Of a stretch of DNA of 21,310 nucleotides, positions 15,297 through 21,310 are shown in pieces. Below the pieces are notes generated by a model, which ran no database searches, was not told the DNA's origin, and was given only the letters and a program-made list of their open reading frames with translations. The translations under genes and the position numbers were made by a program. Every line of letters begins with the position of its first letter. Positions within the stretch are counted from its first letter, which is position 1. Source of the DNA: a bacterium. GTDB taxonomy: Bacteria > Cyanobacteriota > Vampirovibrionia > Obscuribacterales > Obscuribacteraceae. The DNA is taken from the NCBI GenBank assembly GCA_030431355.1, contig JAUIJG010000027.1:1-21310 (forward strand). The letters are read 5' to 3'.

Positions 15297-16685
15297 TTAC
15301 TTACCTATACAGAAACGGGAGAATACTTCGGTGATAACCTCCTCGGTTACCTCGTCGCCGCAGGCTTCCGAAAGGGCGTGAATAGCCTCTTTCAAATCCG
15401 TGGCTATACAGTCTTCCAGCATTCCTGCCCGGGATGACTCGACCATATGGTTGAGTGATTTTATGGCTGCTCTACATAGTTCTCCCTGTCTCTGGTTTAA
15501 GGAGCCTCCGGCCTCTTTTAAGGAATTGTCTTTCAGAACCCACCCTTCTATCCGGTTGGAAAGGTCGTTCACTCCTTCTCCAGTAACCGCGGAGATAAAG
15601 ACATGGGCTGCGCTATCATCGCTTCCATCAGTTTGGATATTTCTTTTTTCGGTCAGGTCAATTTTGTTGAATACTTTTATGTAGGGAGCTTCACCGATTA
15701 ACTCCAGAATCTTTTCTTCCGGCTCTTCAAAAGGAATGGTGGAGTCGACTATGAAAAGGGTGAGATCGCTTTCTCTAATCGCCCTGGTAGTACGCTCAAT
15801 ACCAGCTTTCTCTATTGAATCTTCGGTAATTCGAATGCCGGCAGTGTCCACAAGAATAACCGGGATGCCGTTTAAATCCAGGGGTTCTTCTATGGAATCT
15901 CTAGTGGTTCCGGGGGTGTCGGAGACTATCGCTCTTTCGAAAGAGAGCAGCTGATTGAGAAGGCTTGATTTGCCTGCGTTTGGTCTACCCACAAGAGAAA
16001 GCTTCAGCCCTTCCCTCAGGAATCTTCCTGAGCGAGTGGTTCGGGAGAGTTTCTCCAATTTTTCTGCCGCCGCGCTTCCAATCAATTCTATATCGTCTCT
16101 AGGCAGCTCACCTACCTCTTCGGGGAAGTCGATTCCAGCAATTAGTTTTGAAAGGAGTTCCATCAACTGATTTCTAATCTCGGTTATCTTGCGCCCCAGA
16201 TGCCCTTCCAGAGCCGAGATTGCAAGACGACTCTGGCGGCCGGTTTTTGCCTGGATTAGATCGAGCACTGATTCAGCCTGGGTAAGATCCATCTTGCCGG
16301 AGAGAAAAGCCCGTTTAGTAAACTCCCCTGGCTGAGCCAATCTTGCGCCGTTCTCTAAAATCAGGGCGAGCAACTCTCTGCTAATAAGAGGACTTCCGTG
16401 ACAGTTTATTTCAGCAAGATCATCGCCTGTATAGGTATTAGGCTCTTGATAGAGGATCGCCACAACTTCATCTACCAGTTCATTGCTTTTCGGGTCGTAT
16501 ATATATCCATGGATAGCCTTATGGCTTCCCGCACTTCGAAGGTCTGTTTTTTTGAATTGTTTTGATGAAGTAGAAAATATTTGTTCAAGAATTTTATACG
16601 TTTCCGGACCCGAAATGCGGACCACCGCGATGGCGCCGGAGCCCGCAGGAGTCGATATTGCAGCTATTGTGTCGCGTTCTTTCAT
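15297..16685 (-). CDS. mnmE: tRNA uridine-5-carboxymethylaminomethyl(34) synthesis GTPase MnmE
   Basis: With MnmG, this cytosolic GTPase modifies U34 in the wobble position of several tRNAs. The N-terminal tetrahydrofolate-binding domain starts with DTIAAISTPAGSGAIAVVRI. The inserted G domain has GRPNAGKS (233-240), DTPGTTRD (256-263), DTAG (280-283) and NKID (340-343). The C-terminal CIGK motif (459-462), whose Cys is essential for modification, is intact. I chose the ATG at 16685 (MKERDTIAA) from family similarity. The frame extends to a GTG at 16703 that has an AAGGA about 12 bases upstream, so that start is also possible. It is divergently transcribed from the HU gene. Confidence 0.97.
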   Translation of the reverse strand: MKERDTIAAISTPAGSGAIAVVRISGPETYKILEQIFSTSSKQFKKTDLRSAGSHKAIHGYIYDPKSNELVDEVVAILYQEPNTYTGDDLAEINCHGSPLISRELLALILENGARLAQPGEFTKRAFLSGKMDLTQAESVLDLIQAKTGRQSRLAISALEGHLGRKITEIRNQLMELLSKLIAGIDFPEEVGELPRDDIELIGSAAAEKLEKLSRTTRSGRFLREGLKLSLVGRPNAGKSSLLNQLLSFERAIVSDTPGTTRDSIEEPLDLNGIPVILVDTAGIRITEDSIEKAGIERTTRAIRESDLTLFIVDSTIPFEEPEEKILELIGEAPYIKVFNKIDLTEKRNIQTDGSDDSAAHVFISAVTGEGVNDLSNRIEGWVLKDNSLKEAGGSLNQRQGELCRAAIKSLNHMVESSRAGMLEDCIATDLKEAIHALSEACGDEVTEEVITEVFSRFCIGK

Positions 16686-16730
16686 AGGAAGACAATCTAC
16701 CACAAATTGAAATTATCCTTGAAGACCCTC

Positions 16731-16759
16731 TTGAACTCTTGTAGTTACGGTGGTAGTAT
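16731..16759 (+). promoter_or_regulatory. Promoter of the HU gene
   Basis: TTGAAC (16731-16736), a 17-base spacer and TAGTAT (16754-16759) with a TG extension (16751-16752) form a good sigma-70-type promoter. Transcription would start near 16766 and give a leader of about 67 bases before the HU ATG. A second, weaker pair, TTGTCT (16791-16796) and TATATT (16813-16818), lies closer to the gene but would leave almost no leader. Confidence 0.55.
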
Positions 16760-16771
16760 CACACAGTTTTT

Positions 16772-16787
16772 GGCCTTTAAAAAGGCT
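16772..16787 (+). terminator. Small hairpin in the HU leader, possible attenuator
   Basis: GGCCTT and AAGGCT (six pairs, the outer one G-T) enclose a TAAA loop and are followed by ATTTTGT. This resembles a weak intrinsic terminator between the main HU promoter and the HU start codon. The stem is short and the tail is poor in T, so it may only be a leader structure. Confidence 0.25.
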
Positions 16788-16832
16788 ATTTTGTCTCCGA
16801 CAAAGCTGTCTATATATTTAGGAATTTAAGTA

Positions 16833-17342
16833 ATGAACAAAGCAGAACTTGTAAACGAAATTGCAAAAGCCACTGGTCAAACCAAGCTTGATGTCCACAA
16901 CACCGTGGCTGCAGTTTTACACAACCTCACCCAGGCAATGGCTAAAGGTGACAGAGTTACACTGGTTGGATTCGGTACATTCGAGCGCAGACAAAGACAG
17001 TCTCGCATGGGCGTAAATCCTCAAAACCCCGATCAGAAGCTCAAAATCCCCGCGGCTAAAGTGCCCGTATTCAGAGCTGGTCAGGAACTGAAAACCATTG
17101 TTAATGGTAAGAAAAAGCTCCCCAAACTGGCTGAAACCGTATCGGCTGCTGCTCCTGCTGCTAAGCCCAAGAAGAAAGCTGCTGCTAAACCTAAAGCTGC
17201 TGCTAAATCCAAAGCTAAAGCTACAAAAGCAAAACCCGCTAAGAAAGCTGCTGCAAAAAAAACAACAGCTAAAAAGACAACCGCTAAAAAGACCACTGCT
17301 AAGAAAACTACTGCTCGTAAGAAGACAGCAAAACGTCGTTAA
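16833..17342 (+). CDS. HU-family nucleoid protein with Lys/Ala/Thr histone-H1-like tail
   Basis: This is a DNA-bending chromosome protein. Residues 1-92 form the HU/IHF fold: MNKAELVNEIA, GFGTFERRQRQSRMG (46-60), the intercalating-proline arm around VNPQNP (61-66), and VPVFRAGQELK (77-87). The normal HU length is about 90 aa. Here 77 extra residues follow, made almost only of Lys, Ala, Thr and Pro, including four perfect AKKTT units (141-160) and ending ARKKTAKRR. The tail resembles eukaryotic histone H1 and the tails of mycobacterial and Deinococcus HU, and should bind DNA without sequence preference. AGGA nine bases before the ATG supports the start. A strong terminator follows, so the gene is monocistronic. 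Confidence 0.95.
   Translation: MNKAELVNEIAKATGQTKLDVHNTVAAVLHNLTQAMAKGDRVTLVGFGTFERRQRQSRMGVNPQNPDQKLKIPAAKVPVFRAGQELKTIVNGKKKLPKLAETVSAAAPAAKPKKKAAAKPKAAAKSKAKATKAKPAKKAAAKKTTAKKTTAKKTTAKKTTARKKTAKRR
17253..17312 (+). repeat. Four tandem 15-bp units in the HU tail
   Basis: Four consecutive 15-base units each encode Ala-Lys-Lys-Thr-Thr. The units differ at synonymous positions (gca/gct, aaa/aag, aca/acc/act), so the amino-acid repeat is conserved better than the DNA. The first unit contains a run of eight A (17255-17262), which is prone to slippage. Copy number may vary between strains. Confidence 0.85.
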
Positions 17343-17366
17343 TCTCTCAGAGTTAACCAAGGTTGC

Positions 17367-17402
17367 AAGAGGAAGGTTCAATCGAATCTTCCTCTTTCTT
17401 TT
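17367..17402 (+). terminator. Strong intrinsic terminator of the HU gene
   Basis: A 13-pair stem (17367-17379 with 17384-17396, one G-T pair) around the loop AATC is followed by TCTTTT. It lies 25 bases after the HU stop codon. The opposite strand has no T tract after the hairpin, so it should act only on HU transcription and not on the minus-strand CPBP gene that ends at 17408. Confidence 0.9.
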
Positions 17403-17407
17403 GACCT

Positions 17408-18010
17408 TTAATCCGTCTCCTGGTTCTCGCCACTGCCGGAGAATTTGAAGCGTAAGTATGCGAGGCTGAGAAAGTTGTTGGTTATATGAGCAACTATAGG
17501 AGGCCAGAGGCTGCCCGTGATAATCAATCCCCAGCCGAAGAATGCGCCGGCCAGGCCAGCCCAGATGACATAGAAAAAGTACTTCTTACCGGCAAAGTGA
17601 CAGAAAGCAAAAATCAGGCTAGCCACGAAAAGTCCGAATTGATTTTGCAACACGCCTCGATAGAAAACCTCTTCACAGAAGCCTGAAGCTAGAGCGACCA
17701 GAACGATATCTCCCAACCTGAATTTAGAAAATATTGGAACCATTACTTCGGTTACCATCTCCAGGTAGTTGGAGAGCCAGGTGGCCTGGGTTTTGTTCTT
17801 TCTAGAGAGAAGCACCAGCAGTATGCTGCTGGCACTTAAAAGTACGCCAGCTATTAGGCCGGCGAGAATAGGCAAAGGCTCCACCTTCTCTAAAAGTGGC
17901 AGAAGCTCCAATCCGGCCAGATGGCTCCATGCTGTGGCAAGCACCAGGACAAGTGCTTCGATCAGAAGAATCAGATTGAATATCTGGGCTCGACTAAAAT
18001 TGGTTTGCAT
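17408..18010 (-). CDS. CPBP-family intramembrane glutamic protease
   Basis: This is an integral membrane protein of 200 aa with about five hydrophobic segments. The CPBP (Abi/Rce1-like) active-site motifs are present: EEVFYR (113-118), FAFCH (134-138) and HITNN (175-179). In characterised relatives these residues cleave substrates inside the membrane, for example processing peptides or CAAX-type C-termini. The substrate here is unknown. Its start overlaps the 3' end of truB by 17 bp, so it is translated from the infB-rbfA-truB transcript. No good ribosome-binding site is visible for it, which fits coupling to truB. The HU terminator lies just beyond its stop. Confidence 0.88.
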   Translation of the reverse strand: MQTNFSRAQIFNLILLIEALVLVLATAWSHLAGLELLPLLEKVEPLPILAGLIAGVLLSASSILLVLLSRKNKTQATWLSNYLEMVTEVMVPIFSKFRLGDIVLVALASGFCEEVFYRGVLQNQFGLFVASLIFAFCHFAGKKYFFYVIWAGLAGAFFGWGLIITGSLWPPIVAHITNNFLSLAYLRFKFSGSGENQETD

Positions 18011-18881
18011 TGCTTAAAACCACTTCTGGTCCCAGATGAGGTGAATCCAGTCTTTTCATAAGCGCAACCGGTTTGTCTTCGCAGGAGATGAAAAGCCTGG
18101 GTTCATCGGGAACTGTCCCGGGAGCAAAGTCAGAGAAAGCAATCTTTTGACCGTTTGCAATACGTTTTGCCAGGGGACGGTCCACCGCAATCGCCTCTAA
18201 AGAAAGAGCATCCTGGGGGCTTACAAGGCAGTGCTCATGCCCTTTTTCTTCCAGCTCTTCCAGGGAGTAAGCTTTTTCTATAAGAAATTTTCCGGACCTT
18301 TCCCGAACCAGGGAGTGCAAGCATCCGCCCACGGAAAGTTGATTGCCGAGGTCGCGAGCTATCGATCGTATATACGTTCCCTTAGAACAATCAATTCTTA
18401 CTTTAACCAGAGGAGCTTCATAGGAGATAAACTCGATTCTGAAGATCTCGATTTCACGCCCTTTTATCTCCCGGGGAGCCTGACCTTTTCTGGCCAGCTC
18501 ATACATTTTCATGCCACCTTGTTTGATAGCGCTGTATATAGGTGGCACCTGAATCTGCTTGCCGACAAATTTCTGCAGCCGTCCTTCAAGATCCGCGCTG
18601 TTTAGCTCGGGTAGATCTACCTTCTCCAGCACTGCTCCTTCTATGTCATCGGTATCTGTTCGAGTCCCCAGCAAGATCTCGGCCAGATAACATTTATCAT
18701 CGGGCAGAAACTGCAGCAGTCTACATGCCTTGCTGAGACCGACAACCATAACTCCGGTGGCCAGGGGATCCAGCGTTCCGGCGTGGCCGACCTGCTTTAA
18801 GCCTGTGATCCTGCGAACTCGATTGACAAGATCGTGGGAAGTTATGCCACCGGGTTTGATTAGATTGAGGAAGCCGATCAT
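17994..18881 (-). CDS. truB: tRNA pseudouridine(55) synthase TruB
   Basis: TruB converts U55 in the T-arm of nearly all tRNAs to pseudouridine. The catalytic motif GTLDPLATG (35-43) contains the nucleophile Asp38. The N-terminus GFLNLIKPGGITSHDLVNRV is typical, as is SKGTYIRSIARDLG in the second half of the core. The length of 295 aa is close to the family norm, and the C-terminal part is short and PUA-like. It starts eight bases after rbfA ends, in the conserved order infB-rbfA-truB. There is no clear ribosome-binding site, so translational coupling is likely. Confidence 0.97.
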   Translation of the reverse strand: MIGFLNLIKPGGITSHDLVNRVRRITGLKQVGHAGTLDPLATGVMVVGLSKACRLLQFLPDDKCYLAEILLGTRTDTDDIEGAVLEKVDLPELNSADLEGRLQKFVGKQIQVPPIYSAIKQGGMKMYELARKGQAPREIKGREIEIFRIEFISYEAPLVKVRIDCSKGTYIRSIARDLGNQLSVGGCLHSLVRERSGKFLIEKAYSLEELEEKGHEHCLVSPQDALSLEAIAVDRPLAKRIANGQKIAFSDFAPGTVPDEPRLFISCEDKPVALMKRLDSPHLGPEVVLSNANQF

Positions 18882-18889
18882 GAAAGAAG

Positions 18890-19243
18890 CTAGACTTCTC
18901 CCCGGGCGATTTTGCCGAGAATCTCAGATACTTTCGCGCCGCGCTCCAGGGATTTATCGAGTTTGAACTGGAGTTCAGGGGCAAATCTCAACCGCAATCT
19001 TCTGCAGATTTCGCCACGGATTACGCCGATGTTTTCATTCAGCGCTTCCATGGTTCCGTTCTGGGCCGTTTCATCTCCGTAAACCGAAACGAACACTTTT
19101 GCCGAGCGGCAATCAGCAGTACATTCCACATCAACAATAGAGACAAGTCCGGCTATCCGATCATCTTTTATGTCTTTGACCAGCATGGCTGCCAGTTCGC
19201 GCTTTATAGATTGCGAAACCCTCAGTGAACGTTGTATGGCCAT
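18890..19243 (-). CDS. rbfA: 30S ribosome-binding factor RbfA
   Basis: RbfA is a small (117 aa) KH-like protein that helps mature the 5' end of 16S rRNA in 30S subunits and is important in the cold. Family features are the start RSLRVSQSIKRELAAML, the VDVECTADCRSAKVFVSV strand region and the RLRFAPELQFKLDKSLERG core near the C-terminus. GAGGTGA lies about eight bases before the ATG. It follows infB after 41 bases with no terminator. Confidence 0.96.
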   Translation of the reverse strand: MAIQRSLRVSQSIKRELAAMLVKDIKDDRIAGLVSIVDVECTADCRSAKVFVSVYGDETAQNGTMEALNENIGVIRGEICRRLRLRFAPELQFKLDKSLERGAKVSEILGKIARGEV

Positions 19244-19284
19244 GGTATGTCACCTCGTTGATAGTGGAAAAAAGGTACTCGGCC

Positions 19285-21310
19285 TCATTCTCCTCGTTTG
19301 GTTTCTTTGATTATGTAGGCGTGAACTTTGTCACCTTCTTCTATGCCGGTGAATTTTTCAAAGCTCATACCACATTCAAAACCTTGAGCGACTTCTCTAA
19401 CATCATCTTTGAAGCGTTTCAGGGTGTCGATTTTTCCGTCGTAGATTTGCTGGCCTTCTCTTTCGATACGGACTATGCATCCACGTTGGATCTTGCCTTC
19501 TTGCACCATGCAACCGGCAATCATCGTACCTTTTCCAACTTTGAAGACCTGTCTTATCTCGGCAGTTCCAAGTTTGACTTCTTCTCTAATCGGCTCTAGC
19601 AGACCCTGGATAGCTTTGGTGATATCTTCAGTGATCTGATAGATGATGCTGTAGGAGCGAATGTCGATTTCGTTTGTGTCGGCGATTGCTCTTGCGTTGG
19701 GATCCGCCTGGGCGTTAAATCCGATGATGATTGCATCGGATGAGGTGGCCAGGTTGACGTCGTTCTCGGAAATATTTCCGGATGCGGCCCGCAGCACTCT
19801 AACTTGCACATTCTCGTCGCTCAGTTTTATAACCGAGTCGGCAATTGCTTCGGCTGTACCTTGAACGTCGGCTTTGACTATGACATTCAGCTCTTTCACT
19901 TCGCCGCTTTCGAGCATGTCGTGAAGTGATTCCAGGGTGACGTGGTGCATGCGACGAGGACCGGATTCTTCCTGGCGGTCTTCCACCAGACCCTTCATCT
20001 CCTGCATGTCTTCCACTACTTCGAACGGATCGCCCGCCTGGGGGACGCTATCGAGTCCAAGAACTTCCACCGGCATACTGGGGCCGGCAGCTTTAACTCT
20101 GTTGCCTCGGTCATCGAACAGTGCTCTCACACGACCGCTGGTGCTTCCCACAACCAAAAGGTCGCCTTCTCTTAAGGTGCCGTTTTGCACCAGGGCAGTG
20201 GCCACCGCACCTTTACCTCGCGAAAGTTCTGCTTCTACGATGACTCCTTCGGCTGGTTTCTCCGGATTGGCTTTCAGATCTTGCAAGTCTGCCACCAGAA
20301 GGATCATGTCGAGCAGATCATCAAGACCGGTTTTCTTCTTGGCTGATACGTTAACTGTTACAGTATCACCGCCAAAAGATTCCGCCAGAAGGTCATGTTC
20401 CATCAACTGGGTCAGAACCCTTTCAGGCTCTGCTCCAGGAAGATCGATTTTGTTTACCGCTACTATAATAGGTACTTTGGCCGCTTTGGCGTGATCGATG
20501 GCTTCTTTCGTCTGGGGCATGACTCCGTCATCGGCCGCCACCACGAGAATGGCTATGTCCGTGGATTTAGCTCCCCGGGCTCGCATTGCAGTAAAGGCTT
20601 CGTGGCCGGGAGTATCTAGAAAGACAATCTGTTTAAGTCCTTCTTCATGCTCCACTTCCACGTGGTAAGCACCTATGTGCTGCGTGATTCCACCTGCTTC
20701 TTCGTCTGTGATTTTGAATTTGGCCTGTCTTATGGCATCCAGCAAACTTGTTTTACCGTGGTCGACGTGACCCATGATGGTGACAACAGGGGGTCTGTTG
20801 ATCAGGTTTTCATCGTCTGCTTGAGCTTCTTCTTTCTCTTCCGGTTTCTCTTCCACCTTCTCTTCGGTGAGAATTTCATACTCGAGTTCCGTGGCCATCT
20901 CTTTGGCCAGTTCCAGTTCAACCAGCTGGTTGACGGTTCTCATGATTCCTTTGGTAAAGAGGTGTTTGATGATCTCGGTAACCGGCAACTTCATGGCTTC
21001 AGCCAATTCTTGCACGGTGAGATTTCTGGTCAGGGTAACCACTTTTGGAACATCAAGCTCCTGGGCGGCTATCTCTTTTTGCTTCTCCTCTTCCTTCTTC
21101 TGTTCCTTTTTGACCTGGGAATGTCGGTGGGATTTTGGAGGTCTTGGGGGAGTGGCGCGCATGGATGGAGCGGCTACTCGGATTGGTACTGATGGAGCCA
21201 TTGGACGTTCTGTTCTTTCGGCGCGTTCGGTCCGTTGATGTTTCTCGCGTTCTTTCTTGGATCCTTTTCCGCGCCCTTTGGCACCGGCTTCACCAGGCTC
21301 GAAGCTCATG
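19285..21310 (-). CDS. infB: Translation initiation factor IF-2 (probably 5' truncated by the window)
   Basis: IF-2 is the GTPase that brings initiator fMet-tRNA to the ribosome. A basic, disordered N-terminal stretch (1-90) precedes an IF2_N-type domain ([20 protein letters not shown], 97-116). The G domain has GHVDHGKT (180-187), DTPGH (232-236) and NKID (286-289), and is followed by domains II, III and the fMet-tRNA-binding C-terminal domain up to KRGE. The frame is open to the window edge. The first visible Met (21309) lies in the disordered region, no ribosome-binding site can be seen, and many IF-2 proteins are longer, so the true start is probably outside. It heads the infB-rbfA-truB cluster. 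Confidence 0.95.
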   Translation of the reverse strand, partial: MSFEPGEAGAKGRGKGSKKEREKHQRTERAERTERPMAPSVPIRVAAPSMRATPPRPPKSHRHSQVKKEQKKEEEKQKEIAAQELDVPKVVTLTRNLTVQELAEAMKLPVTEIIKHLFTKGIMRTVNQLVELELAKEMATELEYEILTEEKVEEKPEEKEEAQADDENLINRPPVVTIMGHVDHGKTSLLDAIRQAKFKITDEEAGGITQHIGAYHVEVEHEEGLKQIVFLDTPGHEAFTAMRARGAKSTDIAILVVAADDGVMPQTKEAIDHAKAAKVPIIVAVNKIDLPGAEPERVLTQLMEHDLLAESFGGDTVTVNVSAKKKTGLDDLLDMILLVADLQDLKANPEKPAEGVIVEAELSRGKGAVATALVQNGTLREGDLLVVGSTSGRVRALFDDRGNRVKAAGPSMPVEVLGLDSVPQAGDPFEVVEDMQEMKGLVEDRQEESGPRRMHHVTLESLHDMLESGEVKELNVIVKADVQGTAEAIADSVIKLSDENVQVRVLRAASGNISENDVNLATSSDAIIIGFNAQADPNARAIADTNEIDIRSYSIIYQITEDITKAIQGLLEPIREEVKLGTAEIRQVFKVGKGTMIAGCMVQEGKIQRGCIVRIEREGQQIYDGKIDTLKRFKDDVREVAQGFECGMSFEKFTGIEEGDKVHAYIIKETKRGE

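Noticed and set aside
17098..17448. Alternative-frame ORF over the HU tail, with possible frameshifting at the A8 run
   Set aside because: Its Leu/Lys-rich product is the expected shadow of AAR/GCN-rich codons, and the HU frame is intact to its stop. No stop-slip signal or downstream structure supports recoding.
20647..21192. Long plus-strand ORFs opposite infB
   Set aside because: Their Phe/Leu/Ser-rich sequence is the antisense image of the Lys/Glu-rich IF-2 N-terminus.

Overview
The window looks like ordinary chromosome from a diderm, respiring bacterium. The evidence is a TolC-type outer-membrane protein with a matching membrane-fusion protein, a c-type diheme cytochrome, isoprenoid synthesis by the MEP (DXR) route, and a standard bacterial translation gene set. 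The base composition is balanced. The lineage cannot be fixed from sequence alone. An early-branching cyanobacteria-related group (Vampirovibrionia/Melainabacteria, e.g. Obscuribacterales) would fit the gene set, but that is a low-confidence guess. There are no tRNA or rRNA genes, no insertion sequences, no CRISPR array and no phage genes.

Layout. (1) 1-3318: the 3' end of an unknown plus-strand gene meets dxr. Upstream of dxr on the minus strand lie a small protein with a degenerate GGDEF domain and an unrecognised 393-aa protein. (2) 3497-4654: a plus-strand exported alpha/beta hydrolase of the monoglyceride-lipase type. (3) 4866-9848: a plus-strand ABC ATPase/permease, membrane-fusion protein and TolC-like protein, forming a complete type I secretion/efflux operon behind an extended -10 promoter. 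An ArsR-type regulator follows (9939-10295) with its own promoter and a perfect 13-bp palindrome in its leader. (4) 10313-16685: a minus-strand run of mnmE, an unknown 162-aa gene, thrS, a divergent aromatic amino acid lyase homologue and a diheme cytochrome c. (5) 16833-17342: a plus-strand HU protein with a long Lys/Ala/Thr histone-H1-like tail, with a promoter in front and a strong terminator behind. (6) 17408-21310: the minus-strand translation cluster infB-rbfA-truB with an overlapping CPBP membrane protease at its end. infB probably runs off the window.

Most genes are housekeeping. The points most worth a second look are a hairpin just upstream of the thrS ribosome-binding site whose loop resembles a tRNA-Thr(UGU) anticodon loop, the aromatic-lyase homologue that lacks the canonical Ala-Ser-Gly cofactor triad, the HU-H1-like fusion, and the orphan type I secretion operon with no visible cargo gene. 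I did not find a clearly novel multi-gene system.
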